Below, piece after piece: positions 52,415 to 61,857 of a stretch of DNA of 64,000 nt. The notes under the pieces were generated by a model that did no database searches, was not told where the DNA came from, and saw nothing but the letters and a program-made list of their open reading frames with translations. Position 1 is the first letter of the stretch; each line of letters opens with the position of its first letter. The position numbers and the translations under genes are program-made. The stretch spans positions 2,399,741 through 2,463,740 of the forward strand of contig NZ_CP013655.1 in assembly GCF_001465345.1 (NCBI RefSeq), given 5' to 3'. Origin of the DNA: Enterococcus rotai. GTDB lineage: Bacteria > Bacillota > Bacilli > Lactobacillales > Enterococcaceae.

Positions 52415-53683
52415 TTACTTAGAAATTAATTTTACTAATGTGTATTGTTTTTTCCCTTTTCTAACAATGATGAATTTTCCATCAAAACTGTGTTCTGCTG
52501 TAACGATAAAGTCTAACTCTTTGATTCGATCACCATTGATTGAAATCGCGCCATTTGAAATATCTTCTCTTGCTTGACGTTTAGAAGGTTCAATACCCAG
52601 TTCGATCAACCAGTCTACAAGATTTTGATCAAGTATTTCTGTTTCAACCGTAGGCATATTTTTAAAGCCTTCTTCAATTTGTTTAGAGGTTAGATTTTTT
52701 ACATTACCAGAAAATAACGCTTCTGAGATTGCTAATGCATCGTTTAAATCTTCTTCACTATGCACAAATTTAGTCATTTCAGCAGCTAATACGCGTTGTG
52801 CTTCACGTAAATGTGGTTCAGTTTCTACTTTAACTTCTAGTGCATCAATTTCTTCTTTTGTTAAGAAGGTAAAGAATTTCAAGTATTTGATCACGTCACG
52901 GTCATCTTGGTTCACCCAGAATTGGTAGAATTCGTATGGTGTTGTTTTTTCTGGATCAAGCCAAACCGCACCACCAGCTGTTTTCCCAAATTTTGTGCCG
53001 TCTGCTTTTAACATCAAAGGAATCGTTAAACCAAAGGCTTTTGCATCTGCGCCTTCTTTTTTACGAATCAAATCTAGACCAGCTGTGATATTCCCCCATT
53101 GATCAGCACCACCGATTTGCATGCGGACGTTGTTATTTTGGAATAGGTGTAAAAAGTCCATTGATTGTAGGATTTGGTACGTGAATTCTGTAAATGAAAT
53201 TCCCGTTTCCAAACGGCTCGCTACGATATCTTTTGCAAGCATCGTGTTGATGTTAAAGAATTTACCAAAGTCTCTTAGGAAATCTAATAGAGTAAGATTA
53301 TGTGTCCAATCGTAGTTGTTCACTAAAGTCAATGTGTTGTCAGTATCGACTGCAAATAATTTTTCCATTTGACGAGTTAAAGAGTCAACGTTATGTTGGA
53401 CTGTTTCCATTGTTTGTAACTGACGCTCTGTTGTTCTTCCACTTGGGTCTCCAATTGTTCCAGTTGCGCCACCAATCAAAATAAAGGGATGATGTCCAAA
53501 GGCTTGGAATCTTTTTAGCATCATAAAAGGAATCAAATGCCCAATATGCATGCTGTCTCCTGTAGGGTCCACACCGCAATATAGTGAAATGCTATTGGTT
53601 TCAACGTATTCACGCAACCCTTCGCTATCTGTTTGTTGGTTGATGGCGCCACGCCATTCTAATTCATCAATAATGTTTGTCAT
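52415..53683 (-). CDS. tyrS: Tyrosyl-tRNA synthetase
   Basis: A 422-residue class I synthetase. It opens MTNIIDELEWRGAINQQTDSE and has CGVDPTGDSMHIGHLIPFMML (HIGH motif), GGATGTIGDPSGR, GADQWGNITAG, KFGKTAGGAVW (KFGKS-like motif) and an S4 RNA-binding domain at the C-terminus (QAREDISNGAISINGDRI). ATG 53683 follows AGGAAGAAG; the longer frame reaching into 53788 would translate the T-box and is rejected. It is controlled by a tyrosine T-box and lies divergent to the tyramine genes, so it is likely the tyrS linked to that pathway and responding to tyrosine depletion. Confidence 0.95.
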   Translation of the reverse strand: MTNIIDELEWRGAINQQTDSEGLREYVETNSISLYCGVDPTGDSMHIGHLIPFMMLKRFQAFGHHPFILIGGATGTIGDPSGRTTERQLQTMETVQHNVDSLTRQMEKLFAVDTDNTLTLVNNYDWTHNLTLLDFLRDFGKFFNINTMLAKDIVASRLETGISFTEFTYQILQSMDFLHLFQNNNVRMQIGGADQWGNITAGLDLIRKKEGADAKAFGLTIPLMLKADGTKFGKTAGGAVWLDPEKTTPYEFYQFWVNQDDRDVIKYLKFFTFLTKEEIDALEVKVETEPHLREAQRVLAAEMTKFVHSEEDLNDALAISEALFSGNVKNLTSKQIEEGFKNMPTVETEILDQNLVDWLIELGIEPSKRQAREDISNGAISINGDRIKELDFIVTAEHSFDGKFIIVRKGKKQYTLVKLISK

Positions 53684-53699
53684 GTTTCTTCTTCCTTTC

Positions 53700-53945
53700 C
53701 TAAATAAAATAAAAAACGTCCCATAGGCTATTAGCCTATGGGACGAACTCCGCCGTGTTACCACCCAAATTGTATATGAACGTATCATATACCTCTCAAA
53801 TCTGTATCGTAGATAGACGCCTACTTACGGTAGGAAACTAAAAGTGTAATTCACAAAAAATGTATATGCCAACTCTCACTAAATGTTGACTCTCTGAAAT
53901 AGGGACATTCTTGCTACTTCGCTTTATTAAAGTTTGATATGTTAT
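53700..53945 (-). promoter_or_regulatory. T-box leader (tyrosine) of tyrS
   Basis: On the minus strand the leader shows AGAGAGTC and GTGAGAG of stem I, a candidate tyrosine specifier TAC in GAATTACACTTT, the T-box sequence GGGTGGTAACACGGCG, and the terminator GTCCCATAGGC TAATA GCCTATGGGAC followed by GTTTTTTATTTT (53711-53741). Uncharged tRNA-Tyr would favour read-through into tyrS. The specifier assignment is by inspection. Confidence 0.9.
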
Positions 53946-54231
53946 TTTGTAGCAATTCTACGACAAATAAGCCAACTTGTCAAATACTTCTTTTTTTCGA
54001 TTATTATTTTTAAATGAGTGGATTCTCATACAACAGGTTTTCACTTTAATCTAGGTTTATTGAAAACAGGAAGAGTGAAACAGAATTTCTGACAATTTTG
54101 AATGGGCTTTTTACAAAAAGCTTTTTTATGCTCTTTTTTTCACACAATTACTTTAACGCAGTAAAGCATCGACGCGCTAGATAGAGTAAAAAAATCTTAA
54201 ATAACGGGCTTTTTTTTTAATTCTACTCTTT

Positions 54232-54260
54232 TTGACTTGAGGCTTAAAGGTACCTATACT
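54232..54260 (+). promoter_or_regulatory. Promoter of the tyramine operon
   Basis: TTGACT (54232-54237), 17-bp spacer, TATACT (54255-54260), about 60 bp before the permease start codon. The 290 bp between the T-box and this promoter contain no gene. Confidence 0.7.
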
Positions 54261-54321
54261 TTGGGAGTGATTTCACATGTGGGAAACAAAAAATAAATTA
54301 AATCAGGAGGTCAATAGAAAC

Positions 54322-55728
54322 ATGAATAAGAAATTATCATTATTTGGATTAATCGGAATTACCATGGCCTTTTTCGGAACGGTTCGTAGTGTTCCAACAT
54401 TAGCATCGACAGGATGGGCACAAATATTTTATATGTTGATTGCAGCTTGTTGCTTTGCTTTACCAATTGCGTTGATTTCAGCTGAATTATCAACTGGTTG
54501 GCCAGAAGAAGGCGGTCCACAAGTTTGGGTACGTAATGCTTTTGGCGAAAAATGGGGCTTTGTTACTTCATGGTTACTATGGGTACAAATGTTTTTCGGA
54601 ATGGTGATGGTAGCATCAACCGTTGGTGTATTACTTGGTTATGTAATCAATCGTCCCGATCTTGGACACAATAACTTATTTATTTTTACTATGATATTGA
54701 TTTCATATTGGGGTATTACATTACTTAATTTGAAATTTGACATGGTTAAAATTGCTGGTGACTGGGGTGCTGTGATCGGTGTTTATATTCCTTTTGTTGC
54801 ACTAGTTATTTTAGGGATGATGTACATGGCAAAACATGGGATCAACCAAGATAGTTATTTAGGTCATTTTGAAGCAAGTAAGTTATTACCAGATTTTAGC
54901 GACTTAGGTAGCTTACCAACCTTGACAGGGATCATCTTCATTTTTGCTGGAGTAGAAATTTCTTCTGTTCACGCCAATAATATTGATAATCCAAAACGGA
55001 ATTATCCAATCGCCGTTATTGCATCTGTTTTACTATTAGTTGTCTTCAACTTAGCGGCTGGTTTAAGTGTAGCAGATAGCGTACCAGCTGGAAAAATGGA
55101 ATTAGCGAATATTACGCAACCATTTGTAATCATGACGCAAGACCTTGGAATTCCAGCGATTTTCAATAACATTATTTCCTTGATGATCTTAATCGGTGTA
55201 CTTGTTCAATTAAGTGCTTGGGTTTTAGGTCCAAGTAAATCAATGATCAAAGTTGCAGAAGAAGGGAACTTACCACCATTCTTCCAAAAACGTAATGGAA
55301 AAGGTATTCCAATCGTTTTTGTGATGATCCAAGCAATCGTTATCTCACTTGTTTCATTCTTGTATGTAGTAGTACCGGATATTAGTGCAGCGTTCTTGAT
55401 CATTACAATTACAACAACAATCCTTTATTGTGTGGTGTATCTGTTGATCTCACTTTCAGCAATCAAATTGCGTTATAGTATGCCGAGTGTTGAACGTCCA
55501 TTTAGATTAGGAAGCAAAGGAAACGGCTTGATGTGGTTTGTTTCAGGTTTAGCTATCGTGAGTGTAATTGTTACGATTTTAGTCAGCTTGATTCCACCAA
55601 CTTCTGTTCCTCAAAGCGGACATGTTGCTTATGTGATTTACCAAGTAGCAGCAACCGTGATCATGATCGGAATTGCCTTGATCATTTATAAAAACAAGAA
55701 ACCGGAATGGAAGAAATTCGATAAATAA
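54322..55728 (+). CDS. tyrP: Tyrosine/tyramine antiporter-type amino acid permease
   Basis: A 468-residue APC-superfamily transporter with about 12 membrane segments. The N-terminus LSLFGLIGITMAFFGTVRSVPTLASTGWAQIFYML and the EEGGPQVWVRNAFG motif match the glutamate:GABA antiporter (GadC-like) group to which the tyrosine/tyramine exchanger belongs. ATG 54322 has AGGAGG. It stands directly before the TyrDC-type decarboxylase (63 bp), so it should import tyrosine and export tyramine, generating a proton gradient and acid resistance. In E. faecalis the decarboxylase precedes the permease; here the order is reversed. Confidence 0.85.
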   Translation: MNKKLSLFGLIGITMAFFGTVRSVPTLASTGWAQIFYMLIAACCFALPIALISAELSTGWPEEGGPQVWVRNAFGEKWGFVTSWLLWVQMFFGMVMVASTVGVLLGYVINRPDLGHNNLFIFTMILISYWGITLLNLKFDMVKIAGDWGAVIGVYIPFVALVILGMMYMAKHGINQDSYLGHFEASKLLPDFSDLGSLPTLTGIIFIFAGVEISSVHANNIDNPKRNYPIAVIASVLLLVVFNLAAGLSVADSVPAGKMELANITQPFVIMTQDLGIPAIFNNIISLMILIGVLVQLSAWVLGPSKSMIKVAEEGNLPPFFQKRNGKGIPIVFVMIQAIVISLVSFLYVVVPDISAAFLIITITTTILYCVVYLLISLSAIKLRYSMPSVERPFRLGSKGNGLMWFVSGLAIVSVIVTILVSLIPPTSVPQSGHVAYVIYQVAATVIMIGIALIIYKNKKPEWKKFDK

Positions 55729-55791
55729 GAGACGAGTATAAAAATAAATTTTTTAGTACGACAAATTATGAAAACATTGGAGGAAACTATC

Positions 55792-57648
55792 GTGAAAAAT
55801 TTCAATACTGACGATACGAATTTAAAAGCATTATTTATAGGTGACAAAGGTGAAAACGTTGATTTATTCAAAGAATTATTAAATAAAATGATTGATGAGC
55901 ATGTAGGTTGGAGACAAAATTATATGCCACAAGATTTACCTGTTATTACACCGCAAGATAGAAGTTCTAAAAGTTTCCAAGAGACGGCCGACAATATGAG
56001 AAGTGTTTTCAATGTGTTGTCTTCACGTTTAAGAACAGAATCTCTTCCTTGGCACTCAGCAGGTCGTTTCTGGGGTCATATGAACGCTGAAACATTAATG
56101 CCATCAATTATTGCCTATACAACTGCAATGCTTTGGAACGGCAATAACGTGGCTTATGAATCATCACCAGCAACATCACAAATGGAAGAAGAAGTTGGCT
56201 TAGAATTTGCTACATTGATGAGCTATAAAAATGGTTGGGGTCACATCGCGGCAGATGGCTCAATCGCTAACTTAGAAGGTCTATGGTATGCCCGCAATAT
56301 GAAATCTTTACCATTCGCTATCAAAGCAGTTGTACCAGAAATGGTTGCGGGTAAAACAGATTGGGAATTATTAAATATGTCTACAACAGAAGTGCTAGAT
56401 ATTTTAGATCAAGTGCAAGACCAATTTGATGAAATCAAAGCACAATCTGCTCGTAGTGGTAAAAACTTAGATAAATTAGGAAAATGGATCGTACCGCAAA
56501 CAAAACATTATTCATGGTTAAAAGCAGCTGACATCATCGGAATCGGTTTAGATCAAGTAATTGCTGGTGAAGTAAACAGCGAATACCGTATGGATATTGA
56601 GAAATTAGAAGCACAAATTCGTGATTTAGCAGCACAAGGCGTTCCTACTCTTGGAGTTGTCGGCGTTGTTGGCTCAACCGAAGAAGGTCAAGTTGACCGG
56701 ATCGATCAAATCATTGCTTTACGAGATAAATTAGCAAAAGAAGGTATCTATTTCTACGTACATGTTGACGCTGCGTATGGTGGTTACGGCCGTTCAATCT
56801 TCTTAGATGAAAATGACCAATTTATCGAATGGGATAAAATTGAAGAAGTTTATGCAAAACATAACATCTTCCAAGAAAAAAATGATTGGTTAACAAGAGA
56901 AGTTTATGAATCATTTAAAGCAATCGAACAAGCTGAATCAGTAACGATCGATCCACACAAAATGGGTTACATCCCTTATTCAGCTGGTGGTGTCGTGATC
57001 AAAGATATCCGCATGCGTGACGTGATTTCTTACTTTGCAACATACGTATTTGAAAAAGGTGCAGATATTCCTGCATTGCTAGGAGCTTATATTCTTGAAG
57101 GGTCTAAAGCTGGTGCAACTGCAGCTGCTGTTTGGACTGCGCATAAAGTATTGCCACTAAACGTAACTGGTTATGGTAAATTGATGGGCGCAAGTATTGA
57201 AGGAGCTTATCACTTCTATCATTTCATCGATGGCTTAGAATTTAAAGTCGGTGACAAAACAATCGAAATCCATGCTTTAACAAAACCAGATTTTAACATG
57301 GTCGATTATGTATTCAATGAAAAAGGCAATACAGATCTTGTGAAAATGAATAAATTGAATCATGATTTCTATGACTATGCCTCTTATGCAAAAGGTGGAT
57401 TATATAACAATGAATTCATCACATCACATACCGATTTTGCTATCGAAGAATATGGTCACAGCCCATTTGAATTTGTTAACAGTCTTGGTTTCTCTCGCGC
57501 TGAATGGGAACGTGCTGATAAAGTAACGATCTTACGTGCAGCCGGTATGTCACCATACATGAATGACAAAGAAGTCTTTGATGACTATGCAGCAAAAATC
57601 AAAACAGCGATCCAAGAAAAATTAGAAGCGATCTACGCTGAGCAATAA
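55792..57648 (+). CDS. tdc: Tyrosine decarboxylase
   Basis: A 618-residue PLP enzyme of group II decarboxylases that converts tyrosine (and often phenylalanine) to tyramine and CO2. Characteristic segments are [74 protein letters not shown] and [18 protein letters not shown], where Lys390 binds PLP. It is close to enterococcal TyrDC over the whole length, though the first 25 residues differ. GTG 55792 follows TTGGAGG; ATG 55768 precedes that site and is not used. It lies between the permease and nhaC. Confidence 0.93.
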   Translation: MKNFNTDDTNLKALFIGDKGENVDLFKELLNKMIDEHVGWRQNYMPQDLPVITPQDRSSKSFQETADNMRSVFNVLSSRLRTESLPWHSAGRFWGHMNAETLMPSIIAYTTAMLWNGNNVAYESSPATSQMEEEVGLEFATLMSYKNGWGHIAADGSIANLEGLWYARNMKSLPFAIKAVVPEMVAGKTDWELLNMSTTEVLDILDQVQDQFDEIKAQSARSGKNLDKLGKWIVPQTKHYSWLKAADIIGIGLDQVIAGEVNSEYRMDIEKLEAQIRDLAAQGVPTLGVVGVVGSTEEGQVDRIDQIIALRDKLAKEGIYFYVHVDAAYGGYGRSIFLDENDQFIEWDKIEEVYAKHNIFQEKNDWLTREVYESFKAIEQAESVTIDPHKMGYIPYSAGGVVIKDIRMRDVISYFATYVFEKGADIPALLGAYILEGSKAGATAAAVWTAHKVLPLNVTGYGKLMGASIEGAYHFYHFIDGLEFKVGDKTIEIHALTKPDFNMVDYVFNEKGNTDLVKMNKLNHDFYDYASYAKGGLYNNEFITSHTDFAIEEYGHSPFEFVNSLGFSRAEWERADKVTILRAAGMSPYMNDKEVFDDYAAKIKTAIQEKLEAIYAEQ

Positions 57649-57659
57649 AGTTGAATACT

Positions 57660-57780
57660 GTGGGTGCGGTAAGGCGATAAAACAGCTTTACCGCAGCTGC
57701 AGCTTTTCTATAAAAAAATAAATAAGAGGGAATGGTTGGGCACGGGCTCCTAGTTGCCAACTCTCTATAAAAAATGTGAG
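57660..57780 (+). other. Two hairpins between tdc and nhaC
   Basis: GCGGTAAGGC..GCTTTACCGC (about 57666-57694) is a terminator-like hairpin behind tdc with a TTTTCT tail. A second hairpin GTTGGGCA..TTGCCAAC (about 57734-57762) stands just ahead of the nhaC ribosome-binding region. Together they may reduce nhaC expression relative to tdc. Confidence 0.5.
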
Positions 57781-57788
57781 GAACATGT

Positions 57789-59159
57789 ATGAAAAAATAT
57801 CAAGTAAATTTTAATGAAGCAGTTTTCTTATTAATAACATTATTGTTGATGATCGGTACAAGTATTATTGGCTTTGGCATTCCTGCTCATGTCGCTATAT
57901 TGCTTGCGATTGGCTATTTGCTTTTGTTTGCGGTGTATAAAAAGTTTTCTTGGGATTTTGTTCATGATGCGTTGATTGAGGGGGTTACTTCTGGCATCAT
58001 TCCTATGCTGATTTTTATTTTGATTGGTGCTTTGATCAGTGTATGGATCGCCGTTGGAACGATTCCAACGATCATGGTTTTAGGTTTTTCTTTCTTATCG
58101 GTGAAGTTTTTTATGCCGACTGTTTTTATTGTTTGCGGGATCGTAGGTGGTGCTGTAGGTAGCTCATTTACCACGATATCAACGATCGGGATTGCCTTTT
58201 TGGGAATGGGGAGCTTGATTGGTGTTGATCCAGCCTTGACAACAGGTGCCATTGTTTCCGGGGCTTTTTTAGGAAATTCAATTTCACCACTTTCAGATAC
58301 AGTAAATTTAGCTGCGGCAATTTCAGAAGTCGATTTATTTGAACATTTGAAAAATACATATAAAACAGCGATTCCTGCAGCGATCCTTTCGTTTGGCTAT
58401 TTTTTGTTCATGGGGTTGCGTTATGATGGGGCTTTGGACAGTACAGGTATTCATGCAATTGTTAATACGTTAAATGCTAATTTTTCGATTTCATTTGTTG
58501 AGCTGATTCCTTTAGCGATCTTGTTCGTTTGTGCTTGGAAAAAAATTCCAGCCATTCCGACCTTGTTATTGAGTATTTGTGCCTCGCTTATTTTACTGTT
58601 CTTTACAACCAATCATTTTTCGTTTGTTGAAACAGCTGATATTATCCAAAATGGTTTTGTTGCTCATACAGGAAATACACAAGTGGATGAACTGCTTTCC
58701 AGAGGCGGTATTCAAAGTATGATGTGGTCTGTTTCACTGATTATTTTAGCTTTAGCGCTAGGTGGCTTATTAGTAAAAATGGAAATTATCGAGTGCTTAC
58801 TACAGCGTTTTGAAACAGCGATCAATTCCCGTCAAAAATTGATTTTTATTACGATGATGAGTTCGTTCGGTGTCAATGGGTTGATTGGCGAACAATACCT
58901 TTCAATCATTTTACCTGGAAAATCATTTATCAATAAATTTAAAGAAAAAAAAGTTCCGCTAACAATGTTATCTAGGAGCTTGAATGATGCAGGTTCAGTT
59001 GTCAATCCATTGATTCCTTGGGGGGTGAGTGGGGTATTCATTTCAGGAACCTTAGGTATCGCCACAATCAATTATTTACCATATGCGGTATTTTGTTACG
59101 CCCTACCATTAGTGTCATTTTTTGTTACGATTATGAGTAAAAAGAAAACTGAAAAATAA
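57789..59159 (+). CDS. nhaC: NhaC-type Na+/H+ antiporter
   Basis: A 456-residue membrane transporter with about 11-12 membrane segments, the NhaC family pattern GIIPMLIFILIGALISVWIAVGTIPT, GSSFTTISTIGIAFLGMG, GAFLGNSISPLSDTVNLAA and NDAGSVVNPLIPWGVSG. nhaC is the usual last gene of enterococcal tyramine clusters, where it may couple ion balance to the pathway. RBS GTGAGG precedes ATG 57789. A terminator follows. Confidence 0.9.
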   Translation: MKKYQVNFNEAVFLLITLLLMIGTSIIGFGIPAHVAILLAIGYLLLFAVYKKFSWDFVHDALIEGVTSGIIPMLIFILIGALISVWIAVGTIPTIMVLGFSFLSVKFFMPTVFIVCGIVGGAVGSSFTTISTIGIAFLGMGSLIGVDPALTTGAIVSGAFLGNSISPLSDTVNLAAAISEVDLFEHLKNTYKTAIPAAILSFGYFLFMGLRYDGALDSTGIHAIVNTLNANFSISFVELIPLAILFVCAWKKIPAIPTLLLSICASLILLFFTTNHFSFVETADIIQNGFVAHTGNTQVDELLSRGGIQSMMWSVSLIILALALGGLLVKMEIIECLLQRFETAINSRQKLIFITMMSSFGVNGLIGEQYLSIILPGKSFINKFKEKKVPLTMLSRSLNDAGSVVNPLIPWGVSGVFISGTLGIATINYLPYAVFCYALPLVSFFVTIMSKKKTEK

Positions 59160-59165
59160 TCAATC

Positions 59166-59210
59166 AAAAATACAACCTATTCTGAAAAAGGAATGAGGTT
59201 GTATTTTTTT
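59166..59210. terminator. Bidirectional terminator between nhaC and the XRE-type gene
   Basis: AAAAATACAACCT (59166-59178) pairs perfectly with AGGTTGTATTTTT (59196-59208), followed by TT. Convergent genes on both sides. Confidence 0.85.
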
Positions 59211-59213
59211 AAT

Positions 59214-59642
59214 TTATTCGCCGAATGTTTTAAGTGATTCACTATACAATAAATCATCGATTTCCGTGATGGTTAAATGATGAGTGATACCATAGATCAC
59301 GATTGCATCCCAAGGGTGTTTAGGATAAAGTTGGGCATACCCAGTTTTTTTCATCAACTCATTGGTTTCTTCTAAACGTAAGTCCAAACCGATGGCTAGA
59401 GCAATTACTTTTTCCCTTGAGGGATTTCGTTTTCCATCAAAATATTGATACCCAGTTGCTTCAGTGATTCCGGCTTTTTTTAGTACGGTGCTTTTGGTTA
59501 TTTTCTTATGAAGCAGCCAAGTATTTAGATAGTCTTTTAGGGTTTGGTCGATCGTGTGGTCCCGAGTTTCCGAAAGGGCAGTTTGAAAATTTTCGGCTTT
59601 TTTTAATGAATGAAGTAATGCATCTGTATCTTTTTCTTGCAT
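59214..59642 (-). CDS. XRE-type transcriptional regulator
   Basis: A 142-residue protein with a helix-turn-helix in the middle: LLHKKITKSTVLKKAGITEATGYQYFDGKRNPSREKVIALAIGLDLRLEETNELMKKTGYAQLYP. This resembles the XRE/Cro regulators commonly found next to kinase genes in Firmicutes. It is divergent to the Ser/Thr kinase at 59768, with a 125-bp shared intergenic region containing two TATAAT/TATTAT-like -10 boxes. It probably controls the kinase gene or is a substrate of it. Confidence 0.75.
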   Translation of the reverse strand: MQEKDTDALLHSLKKAENFQTALSETRDHTIDQTLKDYLNTWLLHKKITKSTVLKKAGITEATGYQYFDGKRNPSREKVIALAIGLDLRLEETNELMKKTGYAQLYPKHPWDAIVIYGITHHLTITEIDDLLYSESLKTFGE

Positions 59643-59767
59643 AGTAAAAATCTCCTATATCTACAATATCCTATTGCTATTATACATTGATTTTAACAAA
59701 GTGAGGGCGTATTTTTTTAGTTTATTTGCTATAATAAAAAAAGTAAACCAAAAAATGGAGTGTAATA

Positions 59768-60922
59768 ATGGGAAATGTAAATAATCTAAAGCAATTTTCT
59801 TATAAAGAAATTGAACCATTAACAGATCAAATCAATGGACCGATTCTTGTTAGAGAAAACGATACGAAAGAATTTTTTGTCAAAAAATGTTACCCGCTTT
59901 ATTTGCAGGATAATTTGATGACACTTCAAAAAATTAAACACAGTAATTTACCTAGCATTCAAGAAGTTGTGATCGAGGACGGGCAACTCTATTTATACGA
60001 AGAATTTATTCACGGGAAAACATTGACAGAAATCATTAAAACATCCGAAACATTGGAGACTAAAATGATTTTAAAACGCACGCTGGATTTATTAGAGGCT
60101 TTGATTGCTCTTCACAATGAAGGGTTAGTTCATCGTGATGTGAAACCCGGAAATATTATGCTGACGAATGATGGCGTACTAAAATTGATCGATTTTGATG
60201 CAGTGAGAGTATTTGAAGAGGAGAAAGAAACGGACACTGTGCAGTTAGGAACAATCGGTTTTGCCTCACCGGAACAGTTTGGCTTTGCGCAAACAGATGC
60301 CAGAAGTGATCTATATTCGGTAGGAGTCGTGATCAATGTTTGTTCAATCAAAGAGTATCCTAAAAAGCAACTGAGTTTCGATCCATTTTTACATGATCTT
60401 ATTGTGAAAGCCACAAAATTGGACCCTAAAAATCGCTATCAGTCAGCAATGGAAATGCAAGCAGCTGTTAAAGAAAAATGGAATCAGTTAAACGCAGCTC
60501 AACAGCAGACAGTTGAACCAGTTGGAATTTCTAAAAAGGCCATTGATGATAGTGAACAGCAACATGTAAAGACGCCAATCCGTTCGTTTTTAGGCAACTA
60601 TGTACCGGGATTTCGGACCGGCCAGCCATGGAAGATGACATTGGCAATTATTTATTATGTGTTTGTATTGATCGGGCTACCAGGGACTATTTACGAAGGC
60701 AGAACAATGAGTGAAAAGCTTTTAGTAGCGCTGGATGGTAGTATTCTTTTTATTTTACCTGTGCTGTTATTTACGAATTTTCTAAACTTTCATGAAAAAA
60801 TTCCCTTGCTGAACGCTAAGAAAAATGTCCTGCGCGGAATCGGTTATAGTTTGTTGGTTCTTAGTTGGTTGATCTACTATGGTTTATTTTTATTTGTTAC
60901 CAACGGAGGCGTTAGAAAGTAA
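59768..60922 (+). CDS. Membrane-anchored serine/threonine protein kinase (DFD variant)
   Basis: A 384-residue Hanks-type kinase. N-lobe Lys in FFVKKCYPLY, hinge YEEFIHGKTL, catalytic loop HRDVKPGNIML with Asp124, metal site DFD at about 142-144 in place of DFG, activation loop ending TIGFASPEQFG, and SDLYSVGVV. The glycine-rich loop is weak. The C-terminal 110 residues hold two or three membrane segments (IIYYVFVLIGLPGTIY, ILFILPVLLFTNFL, LVLSWLIYYGLFLFV) and no PASTA repeats, so it is not the PrkC/Stk1 type. It pairs with the divergent XRE-type gene. Confidence 0.8.
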   Translation: MGNVNNLKQFSYKEIEPLTDQINGPILVRENDTKEFFVKKCYPLYLQDNLMTLQKIKHSNLPSIQEVVIEDGQLYLYEEFIHGKTLTEIIKTSETLETKMILKRTLDLLEALIALHNEGLVHRDVKPGNIMLTNDGVLKLIDFDAVRVFEEEKETDTVQLGTIGFASPEQFGFAQTDARSDLYSVGVVINVCSIKEYPKKQLSFDPFLHDLIVKATKLDPKNRYQSAMEMQAAVKEKWNQLNAAQQQTVEPVGISKKAIDDSEQQHVKTPIRSFLGNYVPGFRTGQPWKMTLAIIYYVFVLIGLPGTIYEGRTMSEKLLVALDGSILFILPVLLFTNFLNFHEKIPLLNAKKNVLRGIGYSLLVLSWLIYYGLFLFVTNGGVRK

Positions 60923-61029
60923 CTGAATAATTGCTTCATTAAAATTATGCAAAATGCATAAGATTCTCCTTTAGCATTTTAGTATGATGAACATGTATCA
61001 ACGGACTAAATAACAAAGGAGACAAAAAA

Positions 61030-61578
61030 ATGAGCATGAAGAAAATTGTTTTGATTGGGGTCGGCATTTTAGTAGTAGGCGGTATTCTAGCAAATATGGG
61101 CTCTGATTCTAAAGAAGAAGGAAGCACCAAAAAAGAAGCGACTACAAGTAACGTAACAAAACCTAAAAAAGGGACGACTACAAGCAAAGTAGTGGAAAAA
61201 CAAGAAGAAGCCCCAGCTGAAACTGATGCAGGTGATTTAGGTGATTATCATGTTGTGATCAAAGAATTGACCTTTGCAAAAGATTACGATGGAGCAGATG
61301 TCGCGGTGATTGATTATGAGTTTACAAATAACAGTGATAAAAATGCGATGTTTGTATCATCGATCACAACAAAAGCTTTTCAAAATGGGATTGCCTTAGA
61401 ATCGGCTATTATGATGGAATCAGGGTATGTGGATTCCTTGACTGAAATCCAACCAGGAGCGACATTGAATTTAAAGGTTCCTTATAAATTAGCAGATATG
61501 ACCGCACCAGTATCCGTTGAGGCAACGAAATTATTTAGTAATAAAGTGAAATTAACAAAAGAGTTTATTTTGCAGTAA
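61030..61578 (+). CDS. DUF5067-type exported/membrane-anchored protein
   Basis: A 182-residue protein with an N-terminal membrane segment (KIVLIGVGILVVGGILANMG), a Ser/Thr/Lys-rich linker (about 25-70), and a beta-rich immunoglobulin-like domain (DYHVVIKELTFAKDYDGADVAVIDYEFTNNSDKNAMFV) matching the DUF5067/DUF4352 group. There is no lipobox Cys, so it stays anchored by its segment or is released. AAAGGAGAC precedes ATG 61030. Function unknown. Confidence 0.72.
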   Translation: MSMKKIVLIGVGILVVGGILANMGSDSKEEGSTKKEATTSNVTKPKKGTTTSKVVEKQEEAPAETDAGDLGDYHVVIKELTFAKDYDGADVAVIDYEFTNNSDKNAMFVSSITTKAFQNGIALESAIMMESGYVDSLTEIQPGATLNLKVPYKLADMTAPVSVEATKLFSNKVKLTKEFILQ

Positions 61579-61810
61579 ATTGGGGATTTAAAAGGGTTGA
61601 AAAAGGTGGTTTAGCTAGCTTTTCTTTCTTAGAAAATAACTAGCTTTTCGCTTCAAATGAAGCACAGGAATGAAGTACCATTCCTTATATATGGCTGTGT
61701 ATTGGTGTTAGTAGAACAGGTAGCAGTTAAGATATCGTTATTTGGTCCGAAATCAAGTAGTCTTTGCTACCTGACTGATTTTCCAAATACGAGAATAGCC
61801 GCAACCACAA

Positions 61811-61857
61811 AAAAAGTGAACGCTTGGAGTAACATCCAAACGTTCACTTTTTTTTAT
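61811..61857. terminator. Bidirectional terminator overlapping the end of the AI-2E family gene
   Basis: AAAAAGTGAACG (61811-61822) with TTGG inside pairs with CCAA and CGTTCACTTTTT (61841-61852). A and T runs on both ends serve the convergent genes on either side. Confidence 0.85.

Noticed and set aside
53684-53788. N-terminal extension of tyrS
   Set aside because: This frame lies in the T-box terminator/antiterminator; ATG 53683 matches the usual TyrS N-terminus and has its own ribosome-binding site.
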